Shown: piece by piece, positions 6,692-13,353 of the stretch | Numbering within the stretch: position 1 is the first letter of the stretch | How the letters are laid out: each line of letters starts with the position of its first letter | Assembly (NCBI GenBank): GCA_040754295.1 | Contig: JBFMCQ010000081.1 | Coordinates: forward strand, 1-15,609 | Direction: 5' to 3' | Origin: Solimonas sp040754295 | GTDB taxonomy: Bacteria > Pseudomonadota > Gammaproteobacteria > Nevskiales > Nevskiaceae | DNA length: 15,609 nucleotides | Translations under genes and position numbers: made by a program | Notes under the pieces: model-generated | Told to the model about the DNA's origin: nothing | Databases searched by the model: none | What the model saw: only the letters and a program-made list of their open reading frames with translations

Positions 6692-7696
6692 TCAGCCTCC
6701 CATGACGTGCATCGTGATCGGGCGCTCGACGTAGCCGGGCCGCTCGGCGTAGCCGGCCTCCTTGTGCCAGACATGGCCGCGGATCAGGCGCTGCAGCGCG
6801 GCGTCGTCGGCTCCGTCGCGCAGCGGCGTCTTCAGATCGGCGCCGCTCGCCGAGAACAGGCAGGAGTACAGCGTGCCGGTCGCCGACAGGCGCACGCGGT
6901 CGCAGCGCCTGCAGAACGGCTTGGAAATCGTCGAGATCATGCCCAGCCGGTAACGGCCGTCGAGCCGGTAGTAGCGCGCAGGATCGTCGGTCTCTGGCAG
7001 CGCCTCGAGGTCGAAATGCGCACCGATGCGCGCGAGGATCTCGTCCTCGCGCACCACGCGTTCGGCGTTCCAGTAGCCGCGACCGTCGAGCGGCATGAAC
7101 TCGATGAAGCGCAGCGGCACATCCTGCGCGACCGCCCAGCGTGCCAGCGGCAGTACCTCGTCCTCGTTGTGATCGCGGATCACGACGCTGTTGATCTTCA
7201 CCGGCAAGCCCACTGCGCGTGCGGCGTCGATGCCGCGCAGCACCGGCTCGACGGCACCGCCGGTGAGGCGCTGGAAGGTTTCCGGGGTGAACGCATCGAG
7301 ACTGACGTTGATGTCGTCGAGGCCGGCGGCGCGCAGCGCCAGCGCATGGCGCGGCAGCTGGATGCCGTTGCTGGTCATCGCGATGCGCTCCAGTCCGAGC
7401 GGACGCAGCTCGCCGAGCAGCGCCACGATCTCGACGACATCCGCACGCAGCAGCGGCTCGCCGCCGGTCAGGCGGATCTCCTGGATTCCGAGCTCGCTCA
7501 CGAACAGCCGCGCGAGGCGCAGCAGCTCCTCGCGGCGCAGGATCTGCGCGCGCGGCAGCCACTGCGGATGCTCCGGCATGCAGTAGACGCAGCGCAGGTT
7601 GCAGCGGTCGGTCAGCGACAGGCGCAGCTTGCGCTTGTTGCGCCCGCGCGCGTCCTGAAGCTGCGCGCGGGCGTCGACGGCGACGGCAAGGTTCAC
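6692..7696 (-). CDS. moaA: GTP 3',8-cyclase MoaA (radical SAM)
   Basis: 334 residues from GTG at 7696. MoaA uses S-adenosylmethionine and two [4Fe-4S] clusters to cyclize GTP, the first step of molybdopterin synthesis. The radical SAM motif CNLRCVYC has Cys32, Cys36 and Cys39. LTGGEPLLR (76-84) is the SAM-binding GGEP. The second cluster site, FCRRCDRVRLSATGTLYSC, supplies Cys262, Cys265 and Cys279. The protein ends in the catalytically required Gly-Gly (HVMGG). The GTG overlaps the mobA stop (GTGA), and GGAGG lies 7 bases before it, which decides the start; the open frame further upstream is a shadow of mobA. Length is normal for the family. Confidence 0.96.
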   Translation of the reverse strand: MNLAVAVDARAQLQDARGRNKRKLRLSLTDRCNLRCVYCMPEHPQWLPRAQILRREELLRLARLFVSELGIQEIRLTGGEPLLRADVVEIVALLGELRPLGLERIAMTSNGIQLPRHALALRAAGLDDINVSLDAFTPETFQRLTGGAVEPVLRGIDAARAVGLPVKINSVVIRDHNEDEVLPLARWAVAQDVPLRFIEFMPLDGRGYWNAERVVREDEILARIGAHFDLEALPETDDPARYYRLDGRYRLGMISTISKPFCRRCDRVRLSATGTLYSCLFSASGADLKTPLRDGADDAALQRLIRGHVWHKEAGYAERPGYVERPITMHVMGG

Positions 7697-8271
7697 GCGA
7701 GCGCCTCCGCGCGATTCGCGTTGATCAGCACGCAATCCTGGAAGTCGGCCGCCGCCGCACGCTGCGCCTGCAGGAAGTCGCGCACCGTGCGCCGGCCGGC
7801 GAGGAGCGCGGCCTTCAGGGAGTCCGCGAGCGAGCGGTGCAATGCGCACAGCGTGTAGTGAGGCCCGTCCGCCGCCTGCGCATACGCGGCCGGCACGCCG
7901 GCATCGCTCGCCGCGGTGACGAGCCGCGCGACGGCGTCGTCCGGCACGCCGAGCGTGTCGCAGGGGACGCAGACGATCCACGGCGTCGATGCTGTGCTCG
8001 CCGCAGCCTGCATCCCGGCGAGCGGCCCCTGAAAGCCGTCATGCAGATCGGTGACGACGTCGACGCCGAAGCTGCGGTAGCGCTCCAGATGGCGATTGGC
8101 GCTGATCAGCAGGCGCGCGGCCTGCGCGCGCAGCAGCGCGAGCTGGTGCTCCGCGAGGGTACGGGCATGGTGTTCGACCAACCCCTTGTCGGCGCCGCCG
8201 AAGCGCGCACCGCGGCCGCCGGCGAGCACGACGGCAGTCACGGTGTCACGGATGGCGGGATCGGGGCGCAT
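7693..8271 (-). CDS. mobA: molybdenum cofactor guanylyltransferase MobA
   Basis: 192 residues. MobA transfers GMP from GTP to Mo-molybdopterin, giving the bis-MGD form that NasA-type nitrate reductases need. The nucleotide-binding signature VVLAGGRGARFGGADKGL is at residues 14-31, followed by DLHDGFQGPLAGMQAA and VCVPCDTLGVPDD, all typical. It is the first gene of the operon and is coupled to moaA by a GTGA overlap. The ATG at 8271 is only two bases from a ModE-like operator, and the best -10 candidate is 14 bases upstream, so the message would have almost no leader. A GTG at 8241, ten codons in, is an alternative start that would give MTAVVLAGG and a normal leader. Confidence 0.93.
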   Translation of the reverse strand: MRPDPAIRDTVTAVVLAGGRGARFGGADKGLVEHHARTLAEHQLALLRAQAARLLISANRHLERYRSFGVDVVTDLHDGFQGPLAGMQAAASTASTPWIVCVPCDTLGVPDDAVARLVTAASDAGVPAAYAQAADGPHYTLCALHRSLADSLKAALLAGRRTVRDFLQAQRAAAADFQDCVLINANRAEALA

Positions 8272-8273
8272 GG

Positions 8274-8297
8274 CGTTATGCGCCAGTATATATAACG
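8274..8297. promoter_or_regulatory. ModE-like operator of the mobA operon
   Basis: CGTTAT (8274-8279), 12 bases, ATAACG (8292-8297). The half-sites are perfect inverted repeats, and the spacing equals that which I recall for the ModE site of the E. coli modABC promoter. It lies between mobA and the divergent modE-like gene, overlaps the best mobA -10 candidate, and ends next to the mobA ATG, which fits repression of cofactor synthesis. No binding evidence is available. Confidence 0.65.
8285..8290 (-). promoter_or_regulatory. candidate -10 of mobA promoter
   Basis: TATACT on the minus strand within an unusually AT-rich TATATATA run in GC-rich DNA. Transcription would start just before the mobA ATG. 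The -35 region at suitable spacing (TGCGCA) is poor, so activation or a different sigma factor would be needed. Confidence 0.35.
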
Positions 8298-8362
8298 TGA
8301 GCAGGGTTGCGCATGAGCCGTGGTTCGCAAATTCCCGCCGGAGCGCGGCCGCCGCCGGCTCC

Positions 8363-8368
8363 TACAAT
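8363..8368 (+). promoter_or_regulatory. candidate -10 of modE-like gene
   Basis: TACAAT, one mismatch from the sigma-70 consensus, 25 bases before the ATG at 8394, with GGAG between. No good -35 hexamer is seen 16-18 bases upstream. Confidence 0.3.
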
Positions 8369-8393
8369 AGGGGGGAACCGCCCGGAGTCCGCT

Positions 8394-8747
8394 ATGCCGC
8401 GTCCCACGTTCAGCGTCCGCTCGCAGTTCTGGATCATGGCCGGCGACGACAGCCTGGCCGGGCCGGGACGCATCGAGCTGCTGCGGCTCATCGACGAGAC
8501 CGGCTCGATCCGCCAGGCCGCGCTGCGCATGGGCATGAGCTATCGCGCGGCCTGGGATGCGGTGGATGCCATGAACCGGCGCGCCGGCAGTGCGCTGGTC
8601 ACGCGGCTGACCGGCGGGCGCCGCGGCGGCGGCGCGCAGCTCAGCGAGGCCGGCTCGCGCCTGGTTCGCGCCTACACGAAGCTCGAGGCCGACCACGCGA
8701 AGCATCTCCAGCGGATGACGGCGAAGCTGCGCAAGCTGCTGGGGTAG
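8394..8747 (+). CDS. modE: ModE-type winged-helix regulator, DNA-binding domain only
   Basis: 117 residues. The sequence LLRLIDETGSIRQAALRMGMSYRAAWDAVDAMN, at about residues 28-60, is the helix-turn-helix of the ModE N-terminal domain, followed by the wing LVTRLTGGRRGGGAQLSEAGSRLV. Full-length ModE is about 260 residues and carries two molybdate-binding TOBE domains; these are absent and the gene ends normally. Single-domain ModE_N proteins are known, so this may be an intact regulator that senses molybdate indirectly or not at all. The ATG at 8394 is preceded by GGAG; an upstream ATG at 8307 would add 29 unlike residues. It is divergent from mobA across a spacer with a ModE-like operator and convergent with nasA (15-base gap), so both molybdenum operons are plausible targets. 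Confidence 0.88.
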   Translation: MPRPTFSVRSQFWIMAGDDSLAGPGRIELLRLIDETGSIRQAALRMGMSYRAAWDAVDAMNRRAGSALVTRLTGGRRGGGAQLSEAGSRLVRAYTKLEADHAKHLQRMTAKLRKLLG

Positions 8748-8762
8748 GGACGCGGCGAACTC

Positions 8763-11558
8763 TCAGGCCGGCTCCAGCGCCGTCGCGATCAGGTTCTTCA
8801 GCTCCGGAATGCACGAGCCGCAGTTGGTGCCGCACTGCAGCTTGCGGCCCAGCGCCTCGGCGCTGTGGCAGCCGTGCTTGCGCACGGCGTCGAGGATGGT
8901 GTTGCGGCCGACGCCGAAGCACGAGCACACCGTCGGCCCGGCGTCGGCCTCGCGATCGAGCGGTTCGCCGACGAGCAGGCCGATGCGATCGAGGTCTTCC
9001 AGGCGTTGTTTCGCGAACAGCGCCGACAGCCAGGCGCGCGACGGCAGATCGGCGCGCGGCGACACGAACAGGCAGGCCTGGATGCGCTCGTCGACGATCC
9101 AGGCGGCGCGGTACTGGCCGGCGCTGCGATCCTCGTACTCGATCCAGTCGGCCTCGGCGTCCTTCACGCCGAGCATGCGGCGCGCGAGCTGCGGCCAGTC
9201 GGTGACGGTCTCGCGCCCGGCCAGTTCATAGCGCAGGAAGCGCTGGCCGGTGACGCGGGTCCACCAGGCGATACCCTGCATCGGCACCGGCGCGCGGCTG
9301 AGCACGAAGCCTTGCCAGAGCACCGCGAAGGCCTCGACGCGCGCCGGCGTGTGCTTGAACTCCGGCTCGCCGGAAACCGGATCGACGACCGGATTGACCA
9401 GGCTGCCGACGCGCGCATCCGACGCGTACTGCTCATTCCAGTGAATCGGCACGAAGACGTTGCGCCGCGGCATCTCGCCGCTGGTGCGCACGCGCGCGAC
9501 CAGACTGCCCCAGCGCGTCGTCACGCGCGCGAGCGCGCCTTCGCGCACGCCGCTGAGCAGCGCGTCCTGCGGGTGCATGTCGACGTAAGGCTCATCGATG
9601 TGCGCGGCGAGCCGCGGCGAGATGCCGGTGCGCGTCATCGTGTGCCAGTGGTCGCGCACGCGTCCGGTGTTGAGTACGAGCGGGTAGTCCTCGTCGCGTG
9701 CGTGCACCGGCAGCCGCGGCTCCGTCGGTACGAAGCGCGCGCGACGGTCGGGGGTGTAGAACTGGCCGTCGGAGAAGACGTGAGGCGTGAGGCGTGAGGC
9801 GTGAGGCGTGACAACGGGCCAGCGCACCGGCGAAAGCGCGTCGTACTCGTCGCGCGTCATGCCTGCGAGGCCGCCGAGATTCAGGTACCGCAACACGGAC
9901 GGCGCCGCATCTTGTTCTTCTACGATTCCCGATTCCCGATTCCCGATTCCCGTTGCAACGATTCCCGATTCCCGATTCCCAGCCGCCGTCAGCCGCGCAT
10001 GCTCGTCGAAGATCTCGTGTGCGCCGCTGTAGCGGAACTGCTCCGCGTAGCCCCAGCGCTTGCCGACTTCGGCGAGCATCCACCAGTCGGCCTTGGCTTC
10101 GCCCGGCGGCGGCAGGAAGGGGCGCTGGCGTGAGATGCAGCGCTCGGAGTTGGTGACGGTGCCGTCCTTCTCGCCCCAGGCGAGCGCCGGCAGCAGCACG
10201 TGCGCGAACGCGGTGGTGTCGGTGTCCTGCACCACGTCGGAGACGACGACCAGCTCGCACTTGGCGAGCGCGCGCTTGACCTTGTCGGCGTCGGGCAGCG
10301 AGACGACCGGATTGGTGGCCATGATCCACACCGCCTTGACCTTGCCCTGATCGATCGCGTCGAACAGCTCCACGGCCTTGAGCCCGGGCTGCGCGGCGAT
10401 CGTCGGACTGTTCCAGAACCTCTGCACCAGCTCGCGGTGCCGGGAATTCTCCAGGTCCAGGTGCGCGGCCAGCATGTTGGCCAGGCCGCCGACCTCGCGC
10501 CCGCCCATCGCATTGGGCTGGCCGGTGATCGAGAACGGACCCATGCCCGGCTTGCCGATGCGCCCGGTCAGCAGATGGCAGTTGATGATGCTGTTGACCT
10601 TGTCGGTGCCCGCCGACGACTGGTTCACACCCATCGAGAACGCGGTGACGACCTTCTCGGTGCGCGCGAACAGCCGGTAGAACTCGGCGAGCGGCGCTTC
10701 GTCGATGCCGCACTGCCGGGCCACTGCGCGCAGGCTGCCGGCGGTGTTGTCGGCGATGGCGAGTGCGCGCGGCAGTCCGCGCGTGTGCTGCTCGACGAAG
10801 GCGGTGTCGACGACGCCGTGCTGGTACAGGAACGACAGCAGGCCGTTGAACAGCCAGACGTCGGTGCCGGCGCGCAGCGGCAGGTGCAGATCGGCGGCGT
10901 CGGTGGTCGCCGTGCGCCGCGGATCGATGACGACGATCTTCATCTGCGGCCGCCGCTCCTTGGCCTTGACGATGCGCTGATACAGGATCGGGTGGCACCA
11001 CGCGGTGTTCGAGCCGACCAGCACGATCAGGTCGGCGATCTCCAGATCGTCGTAGGACACCGGCACGATGTCCTCGCCGAACGCGCGCTTGTGCCCGGCC
11101 ACCGCCGAGGACATGCACAGCCGCGAGTTGGTGTCGATGTTCGCCGTGCCGACGAAGCCCTTCACCAGCTTGTTGGCGACGTAGTAGTCCTCGGTCAGGA
11201 GCTGGCCGGAGACGTACCAGGCGACGGCGTCGGGACCGTGCTCCTGGATGATCCGTTGGAATTCACGGGAAACGACATCGAGCGCCGTGTCCCAAGACAC
11301 GCGCTTCGTCTCCCGTCTCCCCTCTCCCGTCTCTCGCAGCTGCGGATACAGCAGACGCCCGTCCGGCACCAGTGTCTCCGCCAGCGCCGCGCCCTTCACG
11401 CACAGCCGTCCGTAGTTGGTGGGATGCTCTGCGTCGCCGGCGACCTCGACGGCGCCGCCCTGCAGGCGCACGTCGACACCGCAGCCGGTGCCGCAGTAGG
11501 GGCAGGTGGTTTTGACGAGCCGCGTCATCGACGCGCCGGCCGCCGGCGCCGCGCTCAT
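8763..11558 (-). CDS. nasA: assimilatory nitrate reductase catalytic subunit with C-terminal [2Fe-2S] domain
   Basis: 931 residues. NasA reduces nitrate to nitrite in the cytoplasm with bis-MGD molybdenum. The N-terminal [4Fe-4S] site CPYCGTGC (19-26) is completed by Cys53 in GRLCVKG. NSRLCMSSAV carries the probable molybdenum ligand Cys148. FSMGVNQSSAGTDKVNSIINCHLLTGRIGKPGMGPFSITGQPNAMGGREVGG is the cofactor-binding centre typical of the NasA/NarB branch. A C-terminal BFD-like [2Fe-2S] domain (Cys878, Cys880, Cys913, Cys916) is present, as in Klebsiella-type NasA. The ATG at 11558 overlaps the nasB stop (ATGA); Met11 is an alternative. Three heptanucleotide repeat tracts lie inside the gene, in frame, encoding residues around 75-85, the GNRESGI stretch and TPHASRLTPH. 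All lie between conserved blocks, so activity may be kept. Confidence 0.95.
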   Translation of the reverse strand: MSAAPAAGASMTRLVKTTCPYCGTGCGVDVRLQGGAVEVAGDAEHPTNYGRLCVKGAALAETLVPDGRLLYPQLRETGEGRRETKRVSWDTALDVVSREFQRIIQEHGPDAVAWYVSGQLLTEDYYVANKLVKGFVGTANIDTNSRLCMSSAVAGHKRAFGEDIVPVSYDDLEIADLIVLVGSNTAWCHPILYQRIVKAKERRPQMKIVVIDPRRTATTDAADLHLPLRAGTDVWLFNGLLSFLYQHGVVDTAFVEQHTRGLPRALAIADNTAGSLRAVARQCGIDEAPLAEFYRLFARTEKVVTAFSMGVNQSSAGTDKVNSIINCHLLTGRIGKPGMGPFSITGQPNAMGGREVGGLANMLAAHLDLENSRHRELVQRFWNSPTIAAQPGLKAVELFDAIDQGKVKAVWIMATNPVVSLPDADKVKRALAKCELVVVSDVVQDTDTTAFAHVLLPALAWGEKDGTVTNSERCISRQRPFLPPPGEAKADWWMLAEVGKRWGYAEQFRYSGAHEIFDEHARLTAAGNRESGIVATGIGNRESGIVEEQDAAPSVLRYLNLGGLAGMTRDEYDALSPVRWPVVTPHASRLTPHVFSDGQFYTPDRRARFVPTEPRLPVHARDEDYPLVLNTGRVRDHWHTMTRTGISPRLAAHIDEPYVDMHPQDALLSGVREGALARVTTRWGSLVARVRTSGEMPRRNVFVPIHWNEQYASDARVGSLVNPVVDPVSGEPEFKHTPARVEAFAVLWQGFVLSRAPVPMQGIAWWTRVTGQRFLRYELAGRETVTDWPQLARRMLGVKDAEADWIEYEDRSAGQYRAAWIVDERIQACLFVSPRADLPSRAWLSALFAKQRLEDLDRIGLLVGEPLDREADAGPTVCSCFGVGRNTILDAVRKHGCHSAEALGRKLQCGTNCGSCIPELKNLIATALEPA
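9781..9808. repeat. heptanucleotide tandem repeat, (TGAGGCG)x4, inside nasA
   Basis: Four perfect consecutive copies at 9781-9787, 9788-9794, 9795-9801 and 9802-9808. On the coding strand they read as TPHASRLTPH between PVRWPV and the conserved SDGQFYTPDRRARF block, a variable linker. The same heptad makes the tract in nirB. Gain or loss of one copy would shift the frame. Confidence 0.95.
9924..9980. repeat. heptanucleotide repeat array, GATTCCC 4+3 copies, inside nasA
   Basis: Four perfect GATTCCC copies (9924-9951), the 8-base interruption GTTGCAAC (9952-9959), then three more copies (9960-9980). On the coding strand it gives GNRESGIVATGIGNRESGI between the EHARL block and the conserved LNLGGLAG block. 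The two subarrays are themselves a partial duplication. Confidence 0.95.
11308..11335. repeat. heptanucleotide repeat, GTCTCCC-type, inside nasA
   Basis: Two perfect copies (11308-11314, 11315-11321) and two degenerate copies CTCTCCC and GTCTCTC (11322-11335). On the coding strand it gives RETGEGRRET near residues 75-84 of NasA, between GRLLYPQL and RVSWDTALD, where the family normally has a short connecting loop. Confidence 0.85.
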
Positions 11559-12796
11559 GACGCTGCCCTGCAGAACGCACGGCCGAACACGAGCCTGCCG
11601 CGGAAGGCGGACACGTCGGTGCGATTCTGCATCAGCTCGAAGTACCAGGCGCCGTCGGCGACGTCGCCGTAGAGCACGACGCCGACGATGCGGTTGTCCT
11701 TGAGCACGAGCCGCTTGTACGCGCCGCGGCGCGGATCGCGGTAGATCAGATCCTCGGTGCCGTCACCGCCGACGAAATCGCCGGCCGAGAACAGGTCGAT
11801 GCCGGTGACCTTGAGCTTGGTCGACGTCGCCGCCTGCACATAGCGGCGGTGGCCGTGGCCGGCAAGATGCGTCGCGGCCACGCGCGCCTGCTCCCAGATC
11901 GGCGCCACCAGGCCGAAGGTGCTCTTGCGATGCTGCACGCACTCGCCGACCGCGTAGACGCGCGGGTCGGACAGCGTCTGCAGCGTGTCGTCGACGACGA
12001 TCGCGCGCTCGCAGTGCAGGCCGGCGGATTTCGCCAGCTCGATGTTGGGGCGCACGCCGACGGCCATGACGACGAGATCGGTTTCGAGCTCGGTGCCGTC
12101 CTTGAGGCGCAGACCGCGGACGCGCTTCTCGCCCGCTTCGGCGGAGGCGACGATCTCCGCCGTGTTCGCATTGAGCAGCACCCGAATCCCGCGCTTCTCC
12201 AGCTCGCGCCTGAGCAGCGCCGCTGCCGGCCTGTCGAGCTGGCGCTCCATCAGGCTGTCCATCACGTGCACGACGGTGACGTCCATGCCCTGGCGCATGA
12301 GGCCGTTGGCGGCCTCGAGCCCGAGCAGGCCGCCGCCGATGACCACCGCCTTGCGGTGCTTGCGCGCGGCCGCGAGCATGGTCTCGACGTCCTGGATGTC
12401 GCGGAACGCGATCACGCCGGGCAGGTCGGCGCCGGGCACGGGAATCACGAACGGCCTGGAGCCGGTCGCGAGCAGCAGGCGGTCGTAGCCGACCTCGAGC
12501 CCCGACTGCGCCTTGACGACGCAGCGCCGGCGGTCGATCGCGACGACCGGATCGCCGGCGTACAGGCAGATGTTGTGCGCGGCGTACCACTCGCGCGTAT
12601 GGAGCATGATGTCGTCGACGGTCTTCTCGCCGGCGAGCACCGGCGAGAGCAGGATGCGGTTGTAGTTGCCGTGCGGCTCGGCGCCGAACACGGTGATGTC
12701 GTAGAGCGCGCTGTCGAGCTTGAGCAGCTCTTCGACGGTGCGCATGCCCGCCATGCCATTTCCCACGACCACCAGCCGTTGTCTTGGTCGCTGCAT
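11555..12796 (-). CDS. nasB: FAD-dependent NAD(P)H oxidoreductase, electron donor to nitrate reductase
   Basis: 413 residues from ATG at 12796. The protein corresponds to the N-terminal pyridine-nucleotide-disulfide reductase half of NirB. It has an FAD motif VVVGNGMAGMRTVEEL (9-24), a second nucleotide-binding motif AVVIGGGLLGLEAANGL, and TDLVVMAVGVRPNIELA and YAVGECVQH towards the end of the FAD part, then TSTKLKVTGIDLFSAGDF. It lacks the BFD and siroheme domains of NirB. Position directly before nasA, with ATGA overlap, indicates it passes electrons from NAD(P)H to NasA; the symbol is by function and context. AAGGTGG precedes the ATG at 12796. An alternative start, ATG 12994, overlaps the nirD stop and would add 66 residues that include a degenerate copy of the FAD-binding beginning. 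Confidence 0.88.
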   Translation of the reverse strand: MQRPRQRLVVVGNGMAGMRTVEELLKLDSALYDITVFGAEPHGNYNRILLSPVLAGEKTVDDIMLHTREWYAAHNICLYAGDPVVAIDRRRCVVKAQSGLEVGYDRLLLATGSRPFVIPVPGADLPGVIAFRDIQDVETMLAAARKHRKAVVIGGGLLGLEAANGLMRQGMDVTVVHVMDSLMERQLDRPAAALLRRELEKRGIRVLLNANTAEIVASAEAGEKRVRGLRLKDGTELETDLVVMAVGVRPNIELAKSAGLHCERAIVVDDTLQTLSDPRVYAVGECVQHRKSTFGLVAPIWEQARVAATHLAGHGHRRYVQAATSTKLKVTGIDLFSAGDFVGGDGTEDLIYRDPRRGAYKRLVLKDNRIVGVVLYGDVADGAWYFELMQNRTDVSAFRGRLVFGRAFCRAAS

Positions 12797-12842
12797 CGCA
12801 GCACCACCTTCACCGCTTTGTGAACCCTGGCATGGCGGTCCT

Positions 12843-12864
12843 GCCCGGCCCTTCATGGCCGGGC
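12843..12864. repeat. hairpin in nirD-nasB spacer
   Basis: Perfect inverted repeat GCCCGGCC (12843-12850) and GGCCGGGC (12857-12864) with a six-base loop CTTCAT. It overlaps the shared 17-base block of the dispersed element. There is no T-run, so it is not a standard terminator; it could reduce or stabilise the downstream or upstream message. Confidence 0.55.
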
Positions 12865-12918
12865 GTTCGCCGGGACGAAGGTCCAGCGGGTGTTCGTCTG
12901 TTTCCGGCTCGCCCATCC
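12854..12918. repeat. dispersed intergenic element, copy 2
   Basis: CATGGCCGGGCGTTCGC (12854-12870) and GCTCGCCCATCC (12907-12918) match the two blocks of the moaD-moaE spacer exactly, here separated by 36 bases and in reverse order, as if cut from a tandemly repeated unit. It lies between the two copies of the nasB N-terminus. Confidence 0.5.
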
Positions 12919-12990
12919 CACTGCCGGCGACGACCAGCCGCGGCTTCGGCCAGGGTTGCGTCGCCAGCGCGCGCTCTGGAACCGCCATGC

Positions 12991-13353
12991 TCATACGGCG
13001 ACCCAGACGCGGCCGTCGGCGATGCGCACCGGGTAGCTGCGAATCGACACCGCGGCGTCCTCGACGCACTCGCCGGTGGCGAGGTCGAAGTGCTGTTTGT
13101 AGATCGGCGAGGCGACGACCAGGCGCTCGCCGAGGTTGCCGACCAGGCCGCGCGACAGCACGTTCGCGCCCGAGAACGGGTCGCGGTTGTCGAGCGCGAA
13201 CAGCCGCTCGCCGTCGGCGCCGACCAGGCGGAACACCGCGATCTGCATCCCGTTGACCAGCGCGCAGACGCCGGTGTTCGGCCAGATGTCTTCCACCGCG
13301 CAGACGTCGGTCCAGCTCCCCTGTGCAGCCTTGATCATCGTCGACCCGTCCAT
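12991..13353 (-). CDS. nirD: nitrite reductase small subunit NirD
   Basis: 120 residues; E. coli NirD has 108. It has the Rieske-like fold of NirD without the cluster ligands: WTDVCAVEDIWPNTGVCALVNGMQIAVFRL, FALDNRDPFSGANVLSRGLVG and VASPIYKQHFDLATGECVEDAAVSIRSYPVRI are typical, and no Cys-His pairs are present. NirD assembles with NirB into the cytoplasmic NAD(P)H-dependent nitrite reductase that makes ammonium. The ATG at 13353 overlaps the nirB stop (TGATG), so translation is coupled; a second ATG at 13338, five codons in, is possible. The stop overlaps another ATG (12994) at the head of the nasB frame. Confidence 0.95.
   Translation of the reverse strand: MDGSTMIKAAQGSWTDVCAVEDIWPNTGVCALVNGMQIAVFRLVGADGERLFALDNRDPFSGANVLSRGLVGNLGERLVVASPIYKQHFDLATGECVEDAAVSIRSYPVRIADGRVWVAV

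Larger units (their letters stand above)
12797..12994 (-). other. interrupted duplicate N-terminus in front of nasB
   Basis: ATG at 12994 overlaps the nirD stop (ATGA at 12994-12991) and opens a frame that runs without a stop into nasB. It encodes 66 residues, including PKPRLVVAGSGMG, a diverged copy of the PRQRLVVVGNGMAG that starts nasB. The two copies are separated by a stretch with the dispersed element and a hairpin, encoding a Gly/Pro/Glu-rich segment of no recognised type. Either the protein has this odd extension, or this is the relic of the original start and translation now begins at 12796. Confidence 0.6.

Noticed and set aside
9924..9980. CRISPR-like direct repeats
   Set aside because: Units are 7 bases, almost without spacers and inside a coding gene. 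This is a simple sequence repeat, not CRISPR.
12843..12864. Rho-independent terminator between nirD and nasB
   Set aside because: The stem is strong, but no T-run follows on either strand, and the genes are in one operon.
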